Assembly (NCBI GenBank): GCA_902801515.1
Contig: CADCII010000007.1
Coordinates: 1 to 64,000, forward strand
Length of the DNA stretch: 64,000 nucleotides
Direction of reading: 5' to 3'
DNA from: an uncultured Lachnospiraceae bacterium
GTDB lineage: Bacteria > Bacillota > Clostridia > Lachnospirales > Lachnospiraceae
Shown here piece after piece: positions 20,355 to 28,225 of this stretch; the first letter of the stretch is position 1, and the number at the start of each line of letters is the position of its first letter. The notes beneath the pieces were generated by a model. That model did no database searches. It had not been told where the DNA came from and saw nothing but the letters and a program-made list of their open reading frames with translations. Both the position numbers and the translations under genes were made by a program.

Positions 20355-22802
20355 ATGCTGAAGGTCAGGAAGAGAAACGGGAGTATAGTAGAGTTTAACG
20401 GGGGTAAGATCGAAGAAGCGATGGAGAAGGCGTTCCGGGCGACCGGTACACCGGTTCCGGGCGAATACATCAAGAACAAGATGCTGATGAATATCTACGC
20501 CCTTATGAGGACGGAAGATAACATCGTAGAGATCGAATCGATCCAGGATGCTGTGGAGCAGGTGCTCTCAGAGTCCGGTTATTTCCAGGTCAGTAAAGCA
20601 TATGTTCTGTACCGCAACCAGCGCAAGAATGTGCGTGAGGCGGCGGCGAGCGTACTGGATTACTCCAAACTGGTCAACGGATATCTGGACCGTCTGGACT
20701 GGAGAGTCAAGGAGAATTCCACTGTACAGTACACACTGGGCGGTCTGATCCTGTCCAACTCCGGTGCTGTCACAGCCAACTACTGGCTCAATGAGATCTA
20801 TGACAATGAAGTGGCTCAGCTTCACAAAAATGCAGCGATCCATCTTCATGACCTGTCCATGCTTGCTCCCTACTGTGCAGGCTGGAACCTGAAGCAGCTG
20901 ATCTGCGAGGGTATCAAGGGCGTTTCCGGAAGGATCGCATCCAGCCCGGCGAAGCATCTGTCCACACTCTGCAACCAGATGGTCAATTTCCTTGGCATCA
21001 TGCAGAATGAATGGGCAGGAGCGCAGGCGTTCTCATCCTTTGACACTTACCTTGCACCCTTCGTGCGCACGGATAACCTTGATTACAAGGGTGTGAAGCA
21101 GTGCGTGCAGAGCTTTATCTACGGCGTCAACACTCCGTCCAGATGGGGCTGCCAGTCTCCGTTCACGAACGTTACTCTTGACTGGACCGTTCCGGAAGAC
21201 CTGAAGGACCAGAAGGCTGTAGTCGGCGGTGTGGAGCAGAACTTCACCTATGGTGAGTGCAAGAAAGAGATGGACATGATCAACAAGGCGTTCATCGAGA
21301 TCATGACCGAAGGCGACGCTCAGGGAAGAGGCTTCCAGTATCCGATTCCGACCTATTCCATCACCAGGGATTTCGACTGGGAAGAGTCGGAGAACAACAA
21401 GCTCCTCTTTGAGATGACCGCGAAGTATGGCACTCCGTATTTCTCCAACTATGTGAACAGCGACATGAAGCCGTCTGATATCCGCTCCATGTGCTGCAGG
21501 CTCCGCCTGGATCTGCGCGAGCTCAAGAGACGCAACGGCGGATTCTTCGGCGCGGGCGAATCGACCGGTTCCATCGGTGTTGTGACCATCAACCTTCCGC
21601 AGCTTGCATATCTGTGTGAGACAGAGGATGAGTTCTGGGAGAAGCTGGATCACATGATGGATGTGTGTGCGGATTCTCTGCACACCAAGAGAGAAGTCGT
21701 CTCCAAACTGCTGGATGCGGGCCTGTATCCCTACACCCAGGCTTATCTGGGATCCTTTGAGAATCATTTCTCAACGATCGGTCTGTGCGGCGGCAATGAG
21801 ATGTGCCTGAACGCGAAGTGGCTGGGCATGGATCTGACTCATAAGGAGAGCCAGGATTTCGTAGAGAAGATGCTGAACCACATGCGTGACCGCCTGTCCG
21901 ATTATCAGGAGAAGTACGCGCCTGAGCTGTTCAACCTGGAGGCAACGCCGGCTGAGTCTACCTCATACCGTTTCGCGAAGCATGACAAAGAGCGCTTCCC
22001 GGATATCAAGACTGCAAATGAGCACGGCACTCCGTATTATACGAATTCCACGAACCTTCCTGTCGGAACGACGGATGATGTGTTCGATGCTCTGGATGTG
22101 CAGGATCGTTTCCAGCCGCTGTACACCTCAGGAACCGTGTTCCACACCTTCCTGGGCGAGAAGCTTCCGGACTGGAAGAGCGCGGCGAAGCTGGTGAAGA
22201 CCATCACGGACACCTACAAGCTGCCTTACGTATCCGTCAGCCCGACCTACTCAGTATGTCCGGACCACGGCTACATCGCAGGCGAGCATTTCAAGTGCCC
22301 GATCTGCCAGAGAGAAGCGGAGGTCTACTCCAGGATCACCGGCTATTACCGCCCGGTAAAGAACTGGAATGACGGCAAGTCGCAGGAATTCAAGGACCGC
22401 AAGGTCTACGATGCCATGAGATCGGGCGTCCTGCTTGACCGCGGCACAAACGTAAAGACTCCGGTTCAGAATCATGCGGAAGCTGAACAGAAGGCTGAAA
22501 ACAGTACAGCCACTCCTGCAGGGAATGCCGTAAATGAGACTCCGGTGAAGGCAGAAGGCGGAATTCCGACCATGTATGTCAAGAACCACTGCCCGAAGTG
22601 CAAGGGTGCGGAGCAGCGTTTCAAGATCAATAAGGTGGAATACAATGTCGTCAACTGTTCCGAGCATATGGACATTGCCCGCGAACTTGGGATCACGCAG
22701 ACTCCGACGATCATTGATCCGGACGGGACAAGATATATCGGTGAAGGCGCAGCAGTCGCATGGCTGGGAGCGCACAAGAATGCGGCAGTGAAAAACAGAT
22801 AA
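20355..22802 (+). CDS. nrdD: anaerobic ribonucleoside-triphosphate reductase with C-terminal redoxin domain
   Basis: Class III reductase making dNTPs by glycyl-radical chemistry, 815 aa. ATG 20355 is chosen over GTG 20337 because AGGGGGA lies eight bases before it. Order: ATP-cone (residues 1-95, KVRKRNGSIVEFNGGKIEEA), ten-stranded barrel with a Cys pair at 380-381 (SMCCRLRLD), a zinc site (CPDHGY ... CPIC), and the glycyl-radical loop RITGYYRPV with Gly663. After a ~45-residue Ala/Glu linker comes a glutaredoxin/NrdH-like domain (about 738-808) with active site CPKC (746/749) and a cis-Pro segment TQTPTI. The fused redoxin suggests thiol-dependent rather than formate-dependent reduction. It heads an operon with trxB and nrdG. 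Confidence 0.95.
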   Translation: MLKVRKRNGSIVEFNGGKIEEAMEKAFRATGTPVPGEYIKNKMLMNIYALMRTEDNIVEIESIQDAVEQVLSESGYFQVSKAYVLYRNQRKNVREAAASVLDYSKLVNGYLDRLDWRVKENSTVQYTLGGLILSNSGAVTANYWLNEIYDNEVAQLHKNAAIHLHDLSMLAPYCAGWNLKQLICEGIKGVSGRIASSPAKHLSTLCNQMVNFLGIMQNEWAGAQAFSSFDTYLAPFVRTDNLDYKGVKQCVQSFIYGVNTPSRWGCQSPFTNVTLDWTVPEDLKDQKAVVGGVEQNFTYGECKKEMDMINKAFIEIMTEGDAQGRGFQYPIPTYSITRDFDWEESENNKLLFEMTAKYGTPYFSNYVNSDMKPSDIRSMCCRLRLDLRELKRRNGGFFGAGESTGSIGVVTINLPQLAYLCETEDEFWEKLDHMMDVCADSLHTKREVVSKLLDAGLYPYTQAYLGSFENHFSTIGLCGGNEMCLNAKWLGMDLTHKESQDFVEKMLNHMRDRLSDYQEKYAPELFNLEATPAESTSYRFAKHDKERFPDIKTANEHGTPYYTNSTNLPVGTTDDVFDALDVQDRFQPLYTSGTVFHTFLGEKLPDWKSAAKLVKTITDTYKLPYVSVSPTYSVCPDHGYIAGEHFKCPICQREAEVYSRITGYYRPVKNWNDGKSQEFKDRKVYDAMRSGVLLDRGTNVKTPVQNHAEAEQKAENSTATPAGNAVNETPVKAEGGIPTMYVKNHCPKCKGAEQRFKINKVEYNVVNCSEHMDIARELGITQTPTIIDPDGTRYIGEGAAVAWLGAHKNAAVKNR

Positions 22803-23013
22803 ACTGTGGCACTGCTCCGGTCTGCTGCCATGCTTAGAGCGGCAGCTGCAATGAGAATATACAGGGATTACACTGGGCAGTTTGTGAGAGACAGACTGCT
22901 CAGTATTTGTCAGAAGGCGCTGGATATCCAGTGGATGTCCGATCAGCGCCGGCCGGAGCGGAAGCGGAGAGCCAGGACTGCCAGAGGCAGACTGTAAAAA
23001 CATAGGAGGTAGT

Positions 23014-23928
23014 ATGTACGATATAGTGGTGATCGGCGGAGGTCCTGCAGGGTTGACAGCTGCGGTCTATGGCTGCAGGATGGGGAAGAGTGTGCTGCTG
23101 ATTGAAAAAGAGGTATTCGGCGGCCAGATCGTCAATACTCCTAAAGTGGAAAATATTCCGGGTTTCATCTCGATCAGCGGGGAGGAGTTTGCTGACCGTT
23201 ATCTGGAACAGGCGATGAGCCAGGGCTGCGAAGTGGCCCTGGAGACAGTGACCGGGATTGAAAAGAGCGGAGCGGATTTTCTGGTGAAGACGGCGGAAGG
23301 CACTGAATGCGCCGCAAAGAGCGTGATCCTTGCCACCGGAACGACGCATCGGACGCTGGGACTTGACGGTGAAGAGGAACTGATCGGGAACGGGATTCAT
23401 TTTTGCGCGGTCTGTGACGGTGATTTCTACGCAGGGAAGGATGTTGTGGTGATCGGGGGCGGAAACTCTGCCTTTGTCGAAGCAAAAATACTCGCGCAGA
23501 CAGCCGGCAGGCTGATCATGCTGCAGGATCTGCCGGAATTCACTGCGGAAGCAAAGTCTCAGGAAGAACTGTTCTCAAACTATGAAGTTGAAACCCATGT
23601 GTCGGCACGGGTCACGGGATACGAGACGCAGGATGGCCAGGTAACAGGTGTGACATTCCTGGAGAACGGTGAAGAAAAGAGTGTCAGGTGCGATGGCATC
23701 TTCTTATCTGTCGGCCTTATTCCGGCAAATGAACCGTTCGCGTCTCTTGCCAAGCTGAACGGCCAGGGGTACTTCGAGGCGGATGAGACCGGCGTGACGC
23801 AGACGCCCGGGGTGTTTGTTGCCGGCGACTGCCGCACAAAAGCCTTAAGGCAGGTCGCGACAGCCTGCTCTGACGGGGCAAACGCCGCAATCGCGGCATG
23901 CAGTTATCTTGCCGGAGGTGCTTCATGA
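23014..23928 (+). CDS. trxB: thioredoxin reductase-like FAD/NAD(P)H disulfide reductase
   Basis: Low-molecular-weight thioredoxin reductase of 304 aa. FAD-binding GGGPAGLTAAVYG at the N-terminus, redox-active CAVC at residues 131-134, second nucleotide fold VVVIGGGNSAFVEA, and terminal FAD motif GVFVAGDCRTKALRQVATA. It would pass electrons from NAD(P)H to a thioredoxin or glutaredoxin-like partner. Its place between nrdD and nrdG suggests the partner is the redoxin domain fused to NrdD. The 211 bases before it contain no credible gene; ribosome site ATAGGAGG. The ATGA overlap with nrdG indicates coupled translation. Confidence 0.93.
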   Translation: MYDIVVIGGGPAGLTAAVYGCRMGKSVLLIEKEVFGGQIVNTPKVENIPGFISISGEEFADRYLEQAMSQGCEVALETVTGIEKSGADFLVKTAEGTECAAKSVILATGTTHRTLGLDGEEELIGNGIHFCAVCDGDFYAGKDVVVIGGGNSAFVEAKILAQTAGRLIMLQDLPEFTAEAKSQEELFSNYEVETHVSARVTGYETQDGQVTGVTFLENGEEKSVRCDGIFLSVGLIPANEPFASLAKLNGQGYFEADETGVTQTPGVFVAGDCRTKALRQVATACSDGANAAIAACSYLAGGAS

Positions 23929-24671
23929 GACTTGCCGGACTGCAGAAGCTTACCCTACTTGATTATCCGGGGCAGCTTGCCTGTACTGTATTTACACAGG
24001 GGTGCAATATGCGCTGCCCGTTCTGCCAGAATGCGGATCTGGTCCTGCCGGAACGTTTTGAAGGCGGGGAACTGCTGACGGAAGATGCGTTTTTCTCATT
24101 TCTGGAATCCAGAAAGGGGAAACTTGCAGGTGTGGCGGTGACCGGCGGTGAACCGACGCTGCATGCGGATCTCCCGCAGTTCCTGGGAAGGATCCGGGAG
24201 ATGGGATTCCTTGCGAAACTGGATACCAACGGAACGAATCCCGGGATGCTGGAGCAGATCGTGAAAGCCGGACTGGTCAATTATGTGGCCATGGATATCA
24301 AGAACGCACCGTCAAAATACGCTCTGACTGCAGGGATTCCACAGACGCAGGCAGAAGAATCACCGGCTGCGCGCATGCAGCGGAACATACAGCAGAGTAT
24401 TTCATTTCTGATGGAAGACAGGGTTCCCTATGAATTCCGTACGACGGTCGTGGACGGTCTGCATACGAAAGAGGACATCGTCTGCATGGCAAAGTGGCTT
24501 GAGGGAGCCCGTGCATGGTACCTGCAGCAGTTCATCCCGTCAGAGCGCATGGTCGGCTTCCCGGGCAGCGGTGAATGCATGAACATGACTGCGCCGTCTT
24601 CGCAGCAGCTTCTTGACATGTGCGAGGCAGCGCGGCGATATGTTCCCAACGTGCAGGTGCGGGGTGTTTAG
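23925..24671 (+). CDS. nrdG: anaerobic ribonucleotide reductase activating enzyme (radical SAM)
   Basis: Radical SAM activase that installs the glycyl radical on NrdD, 248 aa. ATG 23925 overlaps the trxB stop. The cluster motif is CNMRCPFC (Cys27, 31, 34), and the SAM-binding GG pair appears as VTGGEPTLHADLPQFL. The reading LQKLTLLDYPGQLACTVFTQ before the cluster is typical of the clostridial NrdG type that is longer than the E. coli enzyme (154 aa). Confidence 0.93.
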   Translation: MRLAGLQKLTLLDYPGQLACTVFTQGCNMRCPFCQNADLVLPERFEGGELLTEDAFFSFLESRKGKLAGVAVTGGEPTLHADLPQFLGRIREMGFLAKLDTNGTNPGMLEQIVKAGLVNYVAMDIKNAPSKYALTAGIPQTQAEESPAARMQRNIQQSISFLMEDRVPYEFRTTVVDGLHTKEDIVCMAKWLEGARAWYLQQFIPSERMVGFPGSGECMNMTAPSSQQLLDMCEAARRYVPNVQVRGV

Positions 24672-24672
24672 C

Positions 24673-24697
24673 TGAACAAGTGCCTGTCACTTGTTCA
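24673..24697. repeat. dispersed palindromic element, copy 1
   Basis: TGAACAAGTG and CACTTGTTCA form a perfect 10-bp inverted repeat around CCTGT, two bases after the nrdG stop. The core GTGCCTGTCAC recurs at 47039-47067 and twice at 47193-47232, always between genes. It may double as a weak terminator hairpin but has no T run. Confidence 0.75.
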
Positions 24698-24720
24698 AGA
24701 CCTCGTCGCTCTATTGTGCG

Positions 24721-24749
24721 TTGACATGCGGCGCAGGCAATGTTATAGT
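24721..24749 (+). promoter_or_regulatory. promoter of the lysine-biosynthesis operon
   Basis: Perfect TTGACA at 24721-24726, 17-base spacer, TATAGT at 24744-24749, immediately upstream of the lysine riboswitch. Confidence 0.8.
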
Positions 24750-24756
24750 TTCTTTG

Positions 24757-24960
24757 ATTTTGATAGAGGTTGCGCGACTTATCAGTAGCCTGCCGGATGT
24801 GCCCGGACACAGGAGAAGGCAGACAAAAGGAAGGTGCGCCGAAGGCAGGCTGTACACGGGAGCAGATTTGCCTGGGTGCAGGTCGAACAGGCCTGCAACT
24901 GTCATCATGCACATGATGGAGCGCTACTTTCACCATGTACATGGTGGAGCGCTATCTCCA
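24757..24960 (+). ncRNA. lysine riboswitch (L box) aptamer
   Basis: The leader of dapA contains L-box landmarks in order: GATAGAGG at 24762-24769, CAGTAGCC, GGATGTGCCC, GAAGGCAGAC, CGCCGAAG at 24837-24844, and AACTGTCAT at 24897-24905, before a closing GGAGCGCTA. The closing P1 helix can pair GATAG (24762-24766) with CTATC (24952-24956). The last hairpin plus GAGCGCTA is present twice, 28 bases apart (24903-24926 and 24931-24954). Lysine binding would be expected to favour the downstream terminator and shut off dapA, dapB and aspartokinase. Confidence 0.9.
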
Positions 24961-25002
24961 TAGACGGATCTGCGCAGGGAACTGCGCCGTGACAGCATAT
25001 GG

Positions 25003-25029
25003 GCGGGCGCTGAATGTGCCGGCTTTTTT
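25003..25029 (+). terminator. riboswitch-controlled terminator before dapA
   Basis: GCGGGCGC and GTGCCGGC form an 8-bp stem with one G-G mismatch around TGAAT, followed by six T residues, 25 bases before the dapA start. Another hairpin, GCGCAG/CTGCGC (24972-24987), precedes it and could be part of the switch. Confidence 0.75.
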
Positions 25030-25053
25030 GTTATTCAGACGAAGGAGGGTCAT

Positions 25054-25938
25054 ATGGCTATATTCAAGGGTGCAGGTGTCGCGATCGTTACACCGATGAA
25101 TGAGGATGACACTGTTAATTTCGACAAACTGTATGAACTGATCGATGAGCAGATCGCAGGCGGGACCGACGCGATCATTATCTGCGGAACCACCGGTGAA
25201 TCAGCTACTCTGACTGTGGAGGAACACCTTGAGACCATCAAGGCATGTATTGACCATGTGGATCACAGGATTCCTGTCATTGCCGGAACCGGATCAAACT
25301 GCACAAGAGACGCAGTTTCCATGTCGAAGGAAGCAGAAAGCTACGGCGCTGACGGCCTTCTGTGCGTGACTCCGTACTATAACAAAGCAACCCAGAAGGG
25401 ACTGATCGCGCATTACACGGCAATCTCCGAGGCAGTGAACATTCCGGTCATTGTCTACAATGTACCGAGCCGCACAGGCTGCAATATCCTTCCGGAGACC
25501 ATTGCATACCTTGCAGAGCACACCAAAAATATCCGTGCCGTCAAGGAAGCGAGCGGCAACATTTCCCAGATCGCAAAGCTCAAAGCACTCTGCGGAGATT
25601 CCATTGATATCTATTCCGGCAACGACGATCAGATCGTACCGATCCTCTCTGTGGGAGGCATCGGAGTGATCTCTGTTCTGTCCAATGTGGCGCCGCGCCA
25701 GACTCACGACATCTGCCAGGCATGGTTTGACGGTGATGTGGCGAAGGCTGCGAAGCTGCAGCTGGAGGCTCTCGACATGATCGAGGCTCTGTTCTGCGAA
25801 GTCAATCCGATCCCGGTCAAAACAGCCATGAATCTTATGGGCAAGAATGTCGGTCCGCTGAGGATGCCGATGTGCGAGATGGATCCGAAGAATGTGGAGA
25901 GACTGAAGAAATCCATGGAAGCATACGGAATTCTGTGA
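25054..25938 (+). CDS. dapA: 4-hydroxy-tetrahydrodipicolinate synthase
   Basis: Condenses pyruvate and aspartate semialdehyde, the first committed step to diaminopimelate/lysine, in the cytoplasm. 294 aa, usual length. Visible motifs: GTTGESATLTVEEH, YYNKATQKGL, YNVPSRTGCN (catalytic Tyr) and VKEASGN with the Schiff-base Lys. Strong GAAGGAGG ribosome site. It is the first gene of dapA-dapB-aspartokinase under the lysine riboswitch. Confidence 0.97.
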   Translation: MAIFKGAGVAIVTPMNEDDTVNFDKLYELIDEQIAGGTDAIIICGTTGESATLTVEEHLETIKACIDHVDHRIPVIAGTGSNCTRDAVSMSKEAESYGADGLLCVTPYYNKATQKGLIAHYTAISEAVNIPVIVYNVPSRTGCNILPETIAYLAEHTKNIRAVKEASGNISQIAKLKALCGDSIDIYSGNDDQIVPILSVGGIGVISVLSNVAPRQTHDICQAWFDGDVAKAAKLQLEALDMIEALFCEVNPIPVKTAMNLMGKNVGPLRMPMCEMDPKNVERLKKSMEAYGIL

Positions 25939-25960
25939 CATTATGACTGAGCTTAGGTCT

Positions 25961-25977
25961 CCGGCAGGCACTGCCGG
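25961..25977. repeat. intraoperon hairpin between dapA and dapB
   Basis: CCGGCAG and CTGCCGG form a perfect 7-bp stem with a 3-nt loop and no T run. It may tune mRNA stability or the dapA:dapB ratio. Confidence 0.45.
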
Positions 25978-26004
25978 GGCAGAACCATACAGGAGAAATT
26001 GATT

Positions 26005-26760
26005 ATGACAAAGATGCTGCTGGTCGGCTGCAACGGCCGAATGGGAAAGGTAATCACAGAACTGGCTGCCGGGGATGTGGATATTGAGATCACGGCAGGA
26101 GTGGACGTGGCAGGAGAATGCGCAGGGAAATATCCCGTCGTATCTTCATTTGACGAGGTTGCTGCGGACGTGGATGTGATCGTTGACTTCAGCTCACCGA
26201 AAGTATTCGACGCGATGCTGGATTATGCCCTTGCAAATAAACTTCCGGTGGTGGTGTGCACCACAGGTCTGTCGGAAGAGCAGATTGCCCGTCTTGACAG
26301 CGCGGTGGAGCAGATCGCGGTGCTTCGCTCGGCAAATATGTCGCTGGGCGTCAACCTGCTGATCAAGCTTGTCAAAGAGGCAGCGCAGACACTGGCGAAG
26401 GCAGGATTTGATATCGAGATCGTCGAGCGCCACCACAACCAGAAGAAGGATGCGCCCAGCGGAACCGCTCTGGCTCTGGCTGACAGTATCAACGAAGGTC
26501 TGGACAATGCCTATGAATACGTCTATGACCGCTCGGACCGTGTCCAGAAGAGAGACCCGAAGGAGATCGGCATCAGCGCAGTCAGAGGCGGCAATATCCC
26601 GGGAACCCACGAAGTGATCTTCGCGGGTATGGATGAAGTCGTAGAACTGACACATCTGGCATATTCCAGGAGCATTTTCGGAAAAGGTGCCATCTCAGCG
26701 GCAAAATTCCTTGCAGGAAAGAGCCCGAAGTTTTATAGTATGGCAGATGTGATAGGTTAA
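26005..26760 (+). CDS. dapB: 4-hydroxy-tetrahydrodipicolinate reductase
   Basis: NAD(P)H-dependent second step of the diaminopimelate pathway, 251 aa. ATG 26005 is preferred to the upstream TTG because AGGAG lies nine bases before it. Rossmann motif VGCNGRMGK at the N-terminus and the catalytic/substrate loop ERHHNQKKDAPSGTAL are intact. Confidence 0.96.
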   Translation: MTKMLLVGCNGRMGKVITELAAGDVDIEITAGVDVAGECAGKYPVVSSFDEVAADVDVIVDFSSPKVFDAMLDYALANKLPVVVCTTGLSEEQIARLDSAVEQIAVLRSANMSLGVNLLIKLVKEAAQTLAKAGFDIEIVERHHNQKKDAPSGTALALADSINEGLDNAYEYVYDRSDRVQKRDPKEIGISAVRGGNIPGTHEVIFAGMDEVVELTHLAYSRSIFGKGAISAAKFLAGKSPKFYSMADVIG

Positions 26761-26800
26761 ATAAGATTAAAGAGATTGAAGATTCAGGGAGACTCAGAGA

Positions 26801-28126
26801 ATGATCAAGGTCACGAAATTCGGTGGAAGTTCGCTTGCGAGCGCGCAGCAGATGGAGAAGGTCGGAAACATAATCCGTTCTGATCCGGACAGAAAGTATA
26901 TCATTCCGTCTGCGCCGGGCAAGCGGTTCTCGGACGATACGAAAGTCACGGATATGCTGTATAAGTGCTACGACGCTGCGTCCGATGGCGAGGATATCGA
27001 CGGAAGGATGGCCGAGATCGCAGCGCGCTATCAGGAGATCATAGACGGGCTGCATATCGACCTGAGTCTGGACGATGAATTTGCACTCATCAAGGATCTG
27101 TTCAAGAGAAGAGCAGGCCGTGATTATGCTGCCAGCCGCGGAGAATACCTGAACGGTATCGTACTTGCGGCTTATCTGGGATACCGCTTTATCGATGCGA
27201 AGGAAGTGATCCTGTTTGACGCACACGGAAATTTTGACGCGGAGCGTACCAATGACGTAGCCCGCGCCAGGTTCAAGAGCGTGGAGAAGGCTGTCATACC
27301 GGGCTTCTACGGGGCGATGCCGGACGGAAGCATCAAGACCTTCTCAAGGGGCGGATCCGACATAACCGGATCGATCATTTCCAGAGCAGTCCATGCCAAT
27401 GTGTATGAGAACTGGACCGACGTCTCCGGCTGCCTGGCCTGCGACCCCCGTCTGGTGGACAACCCGGAAGTCATCGAGACGGTCACTTACCGTGAACTGC
27501 GCGAGCTCTCCTACATGGGCGCCTCCGTACTTCATGAAGACGCGATCTTCCCGGTCAGAGTGGAGGGAATCCCGATCAATATCCGCAACACGAACCGTCC
27601 GGAAGACCACGGGACGCTCATCGTAGAGTCCACGGTCAGAAGTCCGAGACACGTCATCACCGGCGTTGCGGGAAGAAAGGGCTTCTGTTCGATCAACATC
27701 GATAAGGCCATGATGAACTCCGAGATCGGATTCGGCCGCAGAGTCCTGCAGGTCTTCGAGGACAATAACATTTCCTTCGAGCATACTCCTTCAGGCATCG
27801 ATACCTTCTCCGTGCTGGTGCACCAGGAAGAGTTCGCTGACAAAGAGCAGGATGTGATCGCCGGACTGCACAGAGCAGTGAACCCGGACAACATCTATCT
27901 GGAGACCGACCTTGCTCTGGTTGCTATTGTGGGCCGCGGCATGAAGAATGCGCAGGGTACTGCCGGAAGGCTGTGCACAGCCCTTGCAAACGCCGGCGTC
28001 AACATCAAGATGATCGACCAGGGCTCCAGCGAGCTTAACATCATCGTCGGTGTGAGAGATGAAGACTTTGAGCGTACGATCCGTGCGATCTACAGGGAAT
28101 TCATTGAAAACGACTACAAGAAATAA
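26801..28126 (+). CDS. lysC: aspartate kinase
   Basis: Phosphorylates aspartate at the head of the lysine/threonine/methionine family, 441 aa, monofunctional. N-terminal kinase motif KVTKFGGSSLA, catalytic-region TFSRGGSDITGS, and two C-terminal ACT regulatory domains (from about residue 300: GFCSINIDKAMMNSE and LALVAIVGRGMKN). The ACT domains predict feedback inhibition by an amino acid end product in addition to riboswitch control. Position in a lysine-box operon suggests the lysine-sensitive isozyme; the symbol is assigned on that basis. Confidence 0.9.
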   Translation: MIKVTKFGGSSLASAQQMEKVGNIIRSDPDRKYIIPSAPGKRFSDDTKVTDMLYKCYDAASDGEDIDGRMAEIAARYQEIIDGLHIDLSLDDEFALIKDLFKRRAGRDYAASRGEYLNGIVLAAYLGYRFIDAKEVILFDAHGNFDAERTNDVARARFKSVEKAVIPGFYGAMPDGSIKTFSRGGSDITGSIISRAVHANVYENWTDVSGCLACDPRLVDNPEVIETVTYRELRELSYMGASVLHEDAIFPVRVEGIPINIRNTNRPEDHGTLIVESTVRSPRHVITGVAGRKGFCSINIDKAMMNSEIGFGRRVLQVFEDNNISFEHTPSGIDTFSVLVHQEEFADKEQDVIAGLHRAVNPDNIYLETDLALVAIVGRGMKNAQGTAGRLCTALANAGVNIKMIDQGSSELNIIVGVRDEDFERTIRAIYREFIENDYKK

Positions 28127-28147
28127 ATAAAAAGACTGGATAAGAAA

Positions 28148-28185
28148 TACCCCTTAACAGCGGTGATAGAGGCTGTTAAGGGGTA
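28148..28185. terminator. terminator between convergent aspartokinase and M28-like genes
   Basis: A perfect 14-bp inverted repeat (TACCCCTTAACAGC / GCTGTTAAGGGGTA) with a 10-nt loop lies between two convergent genes. T tracts are modest on both sides, so it probably serves both directions. Confidence 0.7.
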
Positions 28186-28225
28186 CTGCTTTCAGAAAAT
28201 TCTTTTCATGGTGTTGTCAGTATCT

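Noticed and set aside
22806-22997. 63-codon frame between nrdD and trxB
   Set aside because: GTG start without a ribosome site and an Arg/Ala-rich product; the 211-base gap is treated as empty.
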